From Pseudonocardia xinjiangensis (GTDB lineage: Bacteria; Actinomycetota; Actinomycetes; Mycobacteriales; Pseudonocardiaceae), in contig NZ_JAAXKY010000044.1 in the NCBI RefSeq assembly GCF_012911925.1, forward strand, positions 1 to 46,336: a stretch of DNA of 46,336 nt, given 5' to 3'. This document shows positions 35,289 through 42,735 of this stretch, in pieces (position 1 is the first letter of the stretch; each line of letters opens with the position of its first letter). The translations under genes were made by a program, and so were the position numbers. The notes under the pieces were generated by a model, which saw only the letters and a list, made by a program, of their open reading frames with translations, made no database searches and was not told where the DNA came from.

Positions 35289-36122
35289 GTGCTTCGTGTC
35301 GCCGGAGCGCGGCTCCTCGACGACCGGGACCGCGCGGGAGTATGCGCGGTCCTGGAGAGTGATCCGGTCGCCGCCTGCATGGTCGCCGCCCGTGTCGAGG
35401 TGGCAGGGCTCGATCCGTGGCGCCTCGGGGGCGAGCTCTGGGGTGCCGGGTCCCGTTTCGACGGTCTCTGCTTCTCCGGTGCCAACCTCGTGCCGCTGCG
35501 GGGCGAGCGGTCGGCCCTGCGCAGCTTCGCCGACCGCGCGCGCCGTTACGGGCGCACGTGTTCGTCGGTCGTCGGGCGCGCCGAGCTGGTGATGCCGCTG
35601 TGGGACGACCTGGCGGCGCACTGGGCGCCGGCCCGTGAGGTGCGGGCCGATCAGCCGCTGATGGCGCTGGCCGGGCTGCCGACCGTCGCGGCCGACCCGC
35701 TCGTGCGGCCGGTCCGTCCCGACGAGCTGGACCGGTACCTGCCTGCAGCCATCGCCATGTTCACCGAGGAGGTGGGCATCGACCCGCGCATCGGTGACGG
35801 TGGGGTCGGCTACCGGTCGCGGGTGGCGGAGCTCGTGGCCGCGGGGCGGGCGTTCGCCCGTTTCGAGGGTGGCGAGGTCGTGTTCAAGGCGGAGATCGGG
35901 GCCCTCTCGCGCCAGGTCGGGCAGATCCAGGGCGTCTGGGTGCACCCGAGCCGCCGCGGTCAGGGCCTGGGCACCGCCGGCACCGCCGCGGTGGCCGAGC
36001 GCCTCGCCGCACTGGGCCGGGTGTCGAGCCTGTACGTCAACGGCTTCAACCACGTCGCGCGGTCGGCCTACACCCGGATCGGGTTCACCCAGGTCGGCAG
36101 CTTCGCCACCATTCTCTTCTGA
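35289..36122 (+). CDS. DUF4081 and GNAT-domain acetyltransferase
   Basis: A 277-residue two-domain protein that follows ispG in many actinobacteria. The N-terminal part (about 1-130) matches DUF4081, with LFREL-like LRVAGARLLDDRDRAG and WGAGSRFDGLCFSGANLVPL in pieces. The C-terminal half is a GNAT fold with the acetyl-CoA loop VWVHPSRRGQGLGTAG near residues 217-232 and YVNGFNHVARSAYTRIGF later. The GTG at 35289 is chosen because CATCGT at 35277-35282 lies 6 nt before it. The longer frame to 35253 would contain the promoter. The acceptor substrate is unknown. Confidence 0.9.
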   Translation: MLRVAGARLLDDRDRAGVCAVLESDPVAACMVAARVEVAGLDPWRLGGELWGAGSRFDGLCFSGANLVPLRGERSALRSFADRARRYGRTCSSVVGRAELVMPLWDDLAAHWAPAREVRADQPLMALAGLPTVAADPLVRPVRPDELDRYLPAAIAMFTEEVGIDPRIGDGGVGYRSRVAELVAAGRAFARFEGGEVVFKAEIGALSRQVGQIQGVWVHPSRRGQGLGTAGTAAVAERLAALGRVSSLYVNGFNHVARSAYTRIGFTQVGSFATILF

Positions 36123-36203
36123 ACGTCACACGGCGCACCCGCTCCATCACCCCGGCGATAGGCTGGGCACGACGGAGTCCCGTGTCGAGTGGAGGTCACG
36201 TTC

Positions 36204-37013
36204 GTGGCGGAGGAAGAGTCCGGCGTCCAGCAGGTGCCGACGATCGACACGGACGTCGCGCACTCCCCGCGCATCTGGAACTACTGGCTCGGGGGCAAGG
36301 ACAACTACGAGGTCGACCGGCGCGTCGGCGACGAGTTCCGGGAGCTCTTCCCGCCGATCGTCGACATCGCCCGTTCCTCGCGGGCCTTCCTCAAGCGGGC
36401 AGTGCAGCACCTGGCGGGCGAGGCGGGGGTGCGGCAGTTCCTCGACATCGGCACGGGCCTGCCCACGGTGGACAACACCCACGAGGTCGCCCAGCGGGTG
36501 GCTCCGGAGTCGCGCATCGTCTACGTCGACAACGACCCGATCGTGCTGGCGCACGCCCGTGCGCTGCTGCTCAGCTCGGCCGAGGGCGCCACCACCTACA
36601 TCGACGCCGACCTGTACGACACCTCCCGGATCCTGGAGGTCGCCGCGCGGAGCCTCGACTTCGACGAGCCGATCGCGCTCATGCTCATGAACATCCTCGG
36701 GCACGTCCCCGAGCTCGGGCAGGCCCGGGAGATCGTCACGCGGCTGGTGGGCGCCCTGCCGTCGGGCAGCTACCTGGTGGTGGCCGACGGCACCACCGAC
36801 GGCGGCCCGTTCGACGCCGCCATCGAGATGTGGAACAACGCAGGGTCGCTGCCCTACATCCTGCGCACCCCCGAGCAGATCGCCCAGTACTTCGAGGGTC
36901 TGGAGCTGCTGGAGCCCGGGGTCGTCGCCTGCTCGTTGTGGCGCCCCGAGAACGGCCACGTCGGTGCCCCCGCTCCCGTCGACGAGTTCGGCGCCGTCGG
37001 CCTCAAGAGGTAG
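36204..37013 (+). CDS. DUF574-type SAM-dependent methyltransferase
   Basis: A 269-residue protein of the actinobacterial Methyltransf_19 family, typically recognised by RIWNYWLGGKDNYEVDR near residues 23-40. The SAM-binding strand is RQFLDIGTGLPTVDNTHEVA, followed by VYVDNDPIVLAHARALL. MLMNILGHV is the catalytic-loop region. The GTG at 36204 is preferred over 36189 because GGAGGT at 36191-36196 is then 7 nt upstream. A TAGGCT at 36159-36164 is the likely -10. Streptomyces carry many copies of this family; their substrates are mostly unknown. Confidence 0.9.
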   Translation: MAEEESGVQQVPTIDTDVAHSPRIWNYWLGGKDNYEVDRRVGDEFRELFPPIVDIARSSRAFLKRAVQHLAGEAGVRQFLDIGTGLPTVDNTHEVAQRVAPESRIVYVDNDPIVLAHARALLLSSAEGATTYIDADLYDTSRILEVAARSLDFDEPIALMLMNILGHVPELGQAREIVTRLVGALPSGSYLVVADGTTDGGPFDAAIEMWNNAGSLPYILRTPEQIAQYFEGLELLEPGVVACSLWRPENGHVGAPAPVDEFGAVGLKR

Positions 37014-37028
37014 GGGCCGACGGCGCCG
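36989..37028. terminator. Bidirectional hairpin across a stop codon
   Basis: A perfect 14-bp stem (36989-37002 with 37015-37028) has the stop of the methyltransferase gene in its 12-nt loop. It lies between convergent genes and ends 10 bases before the stop of the ABC permease gene. Confidence 0.65.
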
Positions 37029-37038
37029 GATCGCGCGC

Positions 37039-37872
37039 TCAGCGCGCCGCCGAGTGGTACCGGCGCACGGCCAGGGGCAGGAAGATCGCCACGATCAGCA
37101 CGGGCCACACCACCGCGAGCAGCAGCGCGTTCTGCGCGGGCCACGAGGTGCCCACCAGTTCGGGCACGCTGTTGCCGAACAGCTCGCGGGTGGCGGCCAC
37201 CGTGGCGGAGAGCGGGTTCCACTCGGCGACGGTGCCCAGCCAGGCGGGCATCAGCGACGGGTCGACGAACGTGTTGGAGATCATCGTGAGCGGGAACAGC
37301 AGCGCCCAGGTACTGGCCGCCGCCTCCTGGCTGACGACGAGCCCGAGGTAGATGCCCACCCAGATCATCGCGAACCGCAGCAGGAGCAGCAGGCCGAACG
37401 CGGTGAGCGTGGGCAGCGGACCGGTGTTCGAGCTCCACCCGACGAGCAGCCCGCACGCGACGAGGACGGCGAGGTCGAGTACCGAGTTGACCATGTCGGC
37501 CGCGCTGCGGCCCATGACGACCGCGGGCTGGGCCATCGGCATCGAGCGGAACCGGTCGGTGACGCCGCGGGCCTTGTCGGCGGCGACCGCGGAGATGGTG
37601 GCGGCCGCCCCGAACATCATCGTCTGGGCGAACATGCCGGGCATCAGGAACTCGCGGTAGCCCCCGCCGCCGGGCACGATCATCGCGCTGCCGAACACGT
37701 ACCCGTAGAGCAGCACGAACATGATCGGGAACGCCAGCCCCGCGACGATCACCGTCGGGTTGCGGGTCCAGTGGATGAGGTCGCGGCGGGCGACGGTCCA
37801 GGAGTCGGAGAGCACCCAGCGCAGCGGGCTCGCCGCGTGAGGGGGCGGTGCGGGAGCGGTCACGGCGGTCAT
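37039..37872 (-). CDS. ABC-2 type exporter permease, DrrB-like
   Basis: A 277-residue permease with six membrane segments. After a cytoplasmic N-terminus, the conserved DLIHWTRNPTVIVAGLAFPIMF region is typical (seen as RRDLIHWTRNPTV and GLAFPIMFVLLYG). GGYREFLMPGMFAQTM and the WNPLSATVAATRELFG C-terminal motif match the daunorubicin-resistance-type ABC-2 permeases. It starts 4 nt inside the end of the ATPase gene, so the two form one exporter. The exported compound is unknown; drug or lipid efflux is plausible. Confidence 0.93.
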   Translation of the reverse strand: MTAVTAPAPPPHAASPLRWVLSDSWTVARRDLIHWTRNPTVIVAGLAFPIMFVLLYGYVFGSAMIVPGGGGYREFLMPGMFAQTMMFGAAATISAVAADKARGVTDRFRSMPMAQPAVVMGRSAADMVNSVLDLAVLVACGLLVGWSSNTGPLPTLTAFGLLLLLRFAMIWVGIYLGLVVSQEAAASTWALLFPLTMISNTFVDPSLMPAWLGTVAEWNPLSATVAATRELFGNSVPELVGTSWPAQNALLLAVVWPVLIVAIFLPLAVRRYHSAAR

Positions 37873-38867
37873 GCGGCCACCCCGGCCTTCTCCGCCTCGG
37901 GCTCCCCGTCGGTGGACGGCTCCGCCGGGCGGCCCGTCAGCCGCAGGAACACCTCGTCCAGGGTGGGGCGGCGCACCCCGATGTCCTCGGCGACGAGACC
38001 GCCGTGGTCGAGTGCCCTCACCACCTCGGTGAGCGCGGCCACCCGGTCCTGTACCGGCGCACTCAGCCGACGCAGCGGCGCGTCGACCTCGGGTTCTGCT
38101 CCCGTGATGCGGGCGAGCAGCGCGGTGGCGGCCGGCACGTCGGCCTCGTCGCGGAGCAGGATGTCGATCCGGTCGCCGCCGATCGCCGACTTCAGCTGGG
38201 ACGGGGTGCCCTCGGCGACGGTGCGGCCCCCGTCGAGCACGACGATCTGGTCGGCGAGCTGGTCGGCCTCGTCGAGGTACTGGGTGGTCATCAGCACCGT
38301 GGTGCCACCCGCGACGAGCTTGCGCAGCGCGTTCCACACCTCGCCCCGGTTGCGGGGGTCGAGCCCGGTGGTGGGCTCGTCGAGGAAGAACACGCGCGGG
38401 GCCAGCACCAGGCTGCTTGCGATGTCGAGGCGGCGCCGCATGCCGCCGGAGTAGAGCTTCGCGCGGCGGTCGGCCGCGTCGGTGAGCCCGAACTGTTCGA
38501 GCAGCTCGTCGGCCCGCCGGGCGGCCGCGCGGCTGCCGAGGTGGAAGAGCTGGCCCCACATGATCAGGTTCTCCCGGCCGGTGAGGATGTCGTCGACCGT
38601 GGCCTGCTGGCCGGTGAGGCCGATCTGCCTGCGCACCATCCCCGGTTCGCGTGCCACGTCGAACCCGGCCACCTCGGCCCGGCCCGTGTCGGCGCGCAGC
38701 AGGGTGGCCAGCACCCGTACCGCCGTGGTCTTGCCGGCGCCGTTGGGGCCCAGCAGCCCGCACACCGAGCCTTCGGCGACCGTCAGGTCGAAGTCCGCAA
38801 GTGCCACCTTGCTCCCGAATCGTTTCCCGAGTCCGTGGGTCACCACGGCGTCCCGTCCTGCTGCCAC
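37869..38867 (-). CDS. ABC exporter ATP-binding protein, DrrA-like
   Basis: A 332-residue ATPase that powers the permease encoded next to it. Walker A is GLLGPNGAGKTTAVR, the signature motif is LYSGGMRRRLDIA, Walker B is VFFLDEPTTGLD, and the switch His is replaced by Gln in MTTQYLDEAD, as is usual in DrrA-type proteins. A C-terminal DUF4162-like region ends in VRRPTLDEVFLRLTG. The GTG at 38867 follows GGAGG after 5 nt and is preferred to a TTG at 38879 that overlaps that site. It is divergent from tetR, and the nested palindrome lies between them. Confidence 0.94.
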   Translation of the reverse strand: MAAGRDAVVTHGLGKRFGSKVALADFDLTVAEGSVCGLLGPNGAGKTTAVRVLATLLRADTGRAEVAGFDVAREPGMVRRQIGLTGQQATVDDILTGRENLIMWGQLFHLGSRAAARRADELLEQFGLTDAADRRAKLYSGGMRRRLDIASSLVLAPRVFFLDEPTTGLDPRNRGEVWNALRKLVAGGTTVLMTTQYLDEADQLADQIVVLDGGRTVAEGTPSQLKSAIGGDRIDILLRDEADVPAATALLARITGAEPEVDAPLRRLSAPVQDRVAALTEVVRALDHGGLVAEDIGVRRPTLDEVFLRLTGRPAEPSTDGEPEAEKAGVAA

Positions 38868-38880
38868 GAGAGCCTCCAAA

Positions 38881-38920
38881 CTGGGTACGCTGTACGTGTT
38901 ACTTCGTACAAAGTACCCAG
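38881..38920. promoter_or_regulatory. Nested palindromic TetR operator
   Basis: The outer arms CTGGGTAC (38881-38888) and GTACCCAG (38913-38920) enclose inner arms TGTACG (38891-38896) and CGTACA (38905-38910). Four GTAC cores are thus symmetric around one centre. It lies between the ABC operon and the divergent TetR gene, next to a TAGGAT -10 (38924-38929) for tetR, so one repressor could silence both. Confidence 0.75.
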
Positions 38921-38938
38921 TTCTAGGATCGTCGGCAA

Positions 38939-39736
38939 ATGACTTCTGTGCAGAGTGGTGGCGGCGACCTCCGGCGCAGCCTCGAACTGTTGTGGGGCAC
39001 GCCGGAGGAGCCCACCCGCGGGCCGCGCCCCGGGCTGTCCGTGCAGCGGATCGTGCGCGCCGCCATCGAGGTGGCCGACGCCGAGGGGCTGGCAGCGCTG
39101 TCGATGCGGCGGATCGCCACGGCGCTGGGCGTCGGGGCGATGTCGCTGTACCGCTACGTGCCGGGCAAGGCCGAGCTGATCGACCTGATGGTCGACGAGG
39201 TGTACGGCGAGGACGTGGCCGCCGCGAAGGCCGTCGCGGGCGACTGGCGGGAGCGCCTCGAGGCGTTCGGCCGTCAGGAGTGGGCGCTGTACATGCGCCA
39301 CCCGTGGATGCTGCAGATCACCCAGGGGCGCCCGATGCTCGGGCCCAACGCGATGGCGTCCACGGATGTCACCGTGAGCGCCGTTGACGGCATCGGTCTC
39401 GACGAGCACGAGATGCTGGCGGCGGTGGTGCTGCTCACCTCGTTCGTCGCAGGATTCGCCAGGACCACGATCGAGGCGATGCAGGCGGCCGACCGCACCG
39501 GGATCAGCGACGACGAGTGGTGGGAGATCCAGGGCGAGTACGTCGGGCCCGTCGTCGCCGCGGGGAAGCTGCCGATGCTGACCAAGGTGGGGGAGGCGGG
39601 GGCCTTCCACTCGATGTTCGACAGCTTCGAGTTCGGCCTGCAGCGGGTGCTCGACGGGCTGGCGGTGCTGGTCGCGTCTCGTGGCGGGAACGCCCCGCCG
39701 CCGCGGCCCGAGCCGCCCGCGTCCGGGTGTGACTAG
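38939..39736 (+). CDS. TetR-family regulator of the ABC exporter
   Basis: A 265-residue regulator. The DNA-binding HTH is at about residues 41-77: IVRAAIEVADAEGLAALSMR, then IATALGVGAMSLYRYVPGKAEL. The C-terminal ligand domain has the TetR_C_1 type helices (WALYMRHPWMLQI, FVAGFARTTIEAMQAA). ATG follows TAGGAT by 9 nt, so the transcript is nearly leaderless and the operator overlaps its -35 region. It most likely represses itself and the divergent DrrAB-like exporter and responds to an exported small molecule (inference). The last codons abut an IS481 remnant. Confidence 0.92.
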   Translation: MTSVQSGGGDLRRSLELLWGTPEEPTRGPRPGLSVQRIVRAAIEVADAEGLAALSMRRIATALGVGAMSLYRYVPGKAELIDLMVDEVYGEDVAAAKAVAGDWRERLEAFGRQEWALYMRHPWMLQITQGRPMLGPNAMASTDVTVSAVDGIGLDEHEMLAAVVLLTSFVAGFARTTIEAMQAADRTGISDDEWWEIQGEYVGPVVAAGKLPMLTKVGEAGAFHSMFDSFEFGLQRVLDGLAVLVASRGGNAPPPRPEPPASGCD

Positions 39737-39740
39737 GCTC

Positions 39741-40005
39741 GATGGCGGCGTGGACGTAGTTGAACCCGACCAGTGGCCGGTGCGGGTCCGGCGGACCTGG
39801 TCGCTGGCGCGGCCGTGCACCCGCCGGCGCCACCGTCGCGGAGCCGGCGAGCTTCTTCACCTCCACGTGCGCCGGCTCGCCCGGGCGGGGGCGTTCGCAG
39901 CGGCGGATCACCGTGACTGCCGGTGGGGCGGTCGAGCCAGACCGGCCGGGCAAGTCCGTGGCGGGCCGGACGGCGTGGAGCGATCGGCGAGTCCGGCACG
40001 CCACT
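39741..40005 (-). mobile_element. Decayed IS481-family transposase remnant
   Basis: On the minus strand, two frames together give LARPVWLDRPTG, then IRRCERPRPGEPAHVEVKKL, then FNYVHAAIE. These match the IS481 transposase at 41404 (LSRLAWLDRPTG, IRRYGRARPGELVHVDVKKL, YDYIHAAID). Frameshifts and an internal deletion are clear. The remnant abuts the stop of the TetR gene and accounts for most of the otherwise empty stretch 39737-40051. No inverted repeats could be identified. Confidence 0.7.
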
Positions 40006-40051
40006 GCCACGAGCGCTGAACGGCCGTTGACCTGCGGCGGAGGACATCAGT

Positions 40052-40074
40052 TCGAACATGTGTTCGAGTATGAT
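40052..40074 (+). promoter_or_regulatory. SOS (LexA) box and -10 of the DUF222/HNH gene
   Basis: TCGAAC-ATGT-GTTCGA (40052-40067) is a perfect match to the actinobacterial LexA box. It is followed after one base by TATGAT (40069-40074), an excellent -10, 6 nt before the GTG start. LexA bound here would block the promoter. A TTGACC at 40027 is too far upstream to be the partner -35. Confidence 0.85.
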
Positions 40075-40080
40075 GAAGAG

Positions 40081-41354
40081 GTGTCGGACAGCCCGCTCAC
40101 CACCGCCCATCGCCTCCTGGTCGAGGCGATCGACGCGCTGTCCGGCGCCACCGGCGGCGCCACCGACGACGACCTGCTGTCTGTGCTCACCTTGTGCGAG
40201 GGCACGAGCAGGCGGTTGGACCGGGTGGTCGTGGCCGCCGTGTCCACTTTGGAGCGGCGGGGCACGTTCGCGGAGCGGGGCTACAAGTCGACTCCGGCGG
40301 CGTTGGGGGATCTGCTGGGCTGGGAGCGGTTCGAGGCCCGGCAGCGGGTGGTCGCTGCCGAGCAGGCCTGCCCGCGGGTCGGGCTCGACGGCACCGTGTT
40401 GCCCGCCCGGCTGCCTGCCACTGCGGCGGTGTTCGCCGCCGGGCAGACCGGGCTGCGGCATGTCGCGGTGATCGCCCGGGTGTTCGCGAGCCCGGCCGCG
40501 GAAAGGCTTACGCCCGAGGTGTGGGCCGGTGCGGAAGCCCAACTCGCCGACAAAGCGGCCGTCTACACCCCGTCGGAGCTGCAGGCCTGGGGTACCGCGC
40601 TGGTCGAGGCCCTCGACGAGGACGGCGCCGAACCCGACGACCGGCCACCCGCCCCGGTCAACGAACTGCACCTGACCCGCCACCGCGGCAAGCCCGGCGG
40701 CACCCTCAAAGCCCGGTTCGACGACGCGGCGATGTTCGATGCCATCGCCACCGTGATCGACGCCCACGCCCGACCCGTCACCGGCGACGAGCACCGCAGT
40801 ACCGCGCAACGGCAAGCCGAGGCGCTGGCTGATGTGTGCGGGTATGTGCTCGACCACGGTGATGTGCCCGAGTGCGGCGGGCGCCGTCCGCACCTGAATG
40901 TGTTGGTTCGGCTGGAGGACCTGGAGAACCGGGCCCGTGCCGCGTGCCTGGACTTCGGTGGCACGTTGTCGCCGGAGTCGTTGCGGATGTTGGCCTGTGA
41001 TGCCGCGGTGGTGCCGGTCGTGTTGAACGGGAAGGGCCAGCCGCTCGACGTCGGGCGGGTCACCCGCACCATTCCCGACGGGCTGCGCCGCGCGATCGCC
41101 GCGCGTGACCGGGGGTGCGCCGGGTGCGGTCGGCCGCCGTCATGGTGCGAGGTCCACCACATCAAGGCCTGGCAGGACGGTGGCGACACCGCCCTGCACA
41201 ACTGCGTGATGCTCTGCGGGCGTGCCATCGCCTGCAGCACCATTCCGAGTGGGAAGTACGCATCCGCGACGGGTTGCCCGAGCTGATCCCACCCGCCTGG
41301 ATCGACCCGCAGCGAAGACCCCGCCGAAAACCACTCCTGCACCTCGCCGCGTAA
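40081..41354 (+). pseudogene. DUF222/13E12-type HNH endonuclease, frameshifted in the HNH motif
   Basis: The frame from GTG 40081 runs 401 residues to 41286. An N-terminal DUF222 region (LTLCEGTSRRLDRVVVAAV, RFEARQRVVAAEQ, LDGTVLPARLPATAAVFAAG in pieces) precedes an HNH domain with CAGCGRPPSWCEVHHIKAW and TALHNCVMLCGR. Then the family's HHRLxH is lost: the same frame gives AIACSTIPSG, while the next frame gives CHRLQHHSEWEVRIRDG and a normal end at 41354. A 1-nt deletion near 41220 explains this. The truncated protein lacks the last metal-binding histidines, so it is probably inactive. These genes occur in many copies in actinobacteria. Confidence 0.8.
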
Positions 41355-41403
41355 AGGGGATCGTGCAGATGCGCGCGGTCGGCAGAGCCTCTGGGGAGGT
41401 CGC

Positions 41404-42076
41404 ATGGCCCGCCGTAATGCCCGCCTGACCGTTCACGGACGCATGCTGCTGATCGAGCGCGTGTCGGCCGGTCGCCCTGTCGCTCACGTCGCCGCGGAAC
41501 TCGGGATATCCCGGGCAACCGGCTACAACTGGTGGGCCTGCTGGCGCGCCGAAGGCCCACCCGGACTCCTCGACCGGTCCAGCCGCGCCCACCACATTCC
41601 CCACGAACGCGTCCAGCAGATCGTGGCGCTGCGGGTGACGCGCAAACTCGGCCCCGCCCGCATCGCCCCGCTGGTCGGGCTGCCCGCCTCGACCGTGCCC
41701 GCAGTCCTGACCCGCCACAACCTGTCCCGCCTCGCCTGGCTCGACCGGCCAACCGGCACGCTGATCCGCCGCTACGGACGCGCCCGCCCCGGCGAACTCG
41801 TGCACGTGGATGTGAAGAAACTCGGCCGGCTCCGCGACGGCGGCGGCTGGCGCGTCCACGGCCGCGACAACCTCGAACGCCGCCGCTCCCGCTACGGGCC
41901 CCGGGTCGGCTACGACTACATCCACGCCGCCATCGACGACCACACCCGCCTCGCCTACGCCGAGATCCACCCCGACGAGAAACCGACACCTGCGCCGGGT
42001 TCCTCCGCCGGCCCGCCACCGCCCTCGCCGACCACGGCATCGACCGGATCGAACGCGTCAGGCCTGGGCATTACAG
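41404..42076 (+). mobile_element. Truncated IS481-family transposase
   Basis: From the ATG at 41404 an intact N-terminus is seen: a helix-turn-helix (RVSAGRPVAHVAAELGISRATGYNWW split over residues 19-44), GLLDRSSRAHHIP, LSRLAWLDRPTG, and the first DDE segment HVDVKKLGRL and YDYIHAAIDDHTRLAYAEIHPDE. A 1-nt deletion near 41985 shifts the frame; the other frame continues TCAGFLRRPATALADHGIDR-IERV and stops at 42080. About the last third, including the remaining catalytic acids, is gone. The fragment ends exactly at the stop codon of the neighbouring TetR gene. It is oriented opposite to the remnant at 39741. Confidence 0.85.
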
Positions 42077-42706
42077 CTAGCCGGCCGCCTCCCGGGCGAG
42101 CAGGCCGTCCAGTGCGGCGTCGGCGATCTGCGCGGCCTGCTCCTCGGTGAGCGGGGCGTGCCCGGTCAGCAGCCGGAAGATCAGCGGTCCGAACAGGATG
42201 TCCTGGGCGACCTCCACGTCGACGTCGGGGCGCACCTCGCCGCGGGCCAGCGCGCGGTTCCACAGCTCCCCGATGGCGCGCCTGCGGCCGGCGAGGAAGA
42301 ACGTGCGGAAGAACTGCCCGGCCTCTCCGTCGGTGACCGACGCCGCGAGCAGCTGGGCGAAGACCGTGCCCGCCTGGCTCGCGTAGAACTCGCTGACCAG
42401 CCGGACCTGGACGCCGAAGTCGCCGCGGGCCGAGCCGGTGTCGGGCAGCTGCAGCGCGCTCGACATCCGCAGCCCGAACGCCTCGGCCGCCACGGCCGTG
42501 CGGCTGGGCCAGTGCTTGTAGATCGTGGCCTTGCTGACCCCGGACCGGCTGCTGATCGCGTCGATCGTGGCCGCGGGCAGGCCGCCGGCAGCGAGCAGCT
42601 CGTTCGTCGCGTCGAGCACGGCCTTCCGTGCTCGCACGCTGCGCGGCCGCTGCGGACGGGCCGCTTCGGTGGCGGCGCGGTCGGGATCCTCGGTCACGGG
42701 GGTCAT
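42077..42706 (-). CDS. TetR-family transcriptional regulator
   Basis: A 209-residue TetR regulator. The HTH region is RARKAVLDATNELLAAGGL followed by TIDAISSRSGVSKATIYKHWPSRTAVAAE, at about residues 25-74. The C-terminal domain resembles the TetR_C_11 type (FFRTFFLAGRRRAIGELWNRA, DILFGPLIFRLLTGHAPL). A palindromic operator lies 9 nt upstream of the ATG. The gene it usually controls is not visible: downstream lies an IS481 fragment that abuts its stop codon. It may therefore be an orphan or regulate distant targets. Confidence 0.92.
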   Translation of the reverse strand: MTPVTEDPDRAATEAARPQRPRSVRARKAVLDATNELLAAGGLPAATIDAISSRSGVSKATIYKHWPSRTAVAAEAFGLRMSSALQLPDTGSARGDFGVQVRLVSEFYASQAGTVFAQLLAASVTDGEAGQFFRTFFLAGRRRAIGELWNRALARGEVRPDVDVEVAQDILFGPLIFRLLTGHAPLTEEQAAQIADAALDGLLAREAAG

Positions 42707-42714
42707 CCTGCCGG

Positions 42715-42735
42715 AACTGAACGGATGGTTCAGTT
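42715..42735. promoter_or_regulatory. Palindromic operator of the second TetR gene
   Basis: AACTGAAC-GGATG-GTTCAGTT, a perfect 8-bp dyad with a 5-nt spacer, centred at 42725, overlaps the stop of the gene at 42735. The neighbouring same-strand gene ends here, so the site serves the TetR promoter only. Confidence 0.7.

Noticed and set aside
39504..40010. 168-codon minus-strand frame as a gene
   Set aside because: Its N-terminal part is IS481 transposase debris and the rest is antisense to the TetR gene.
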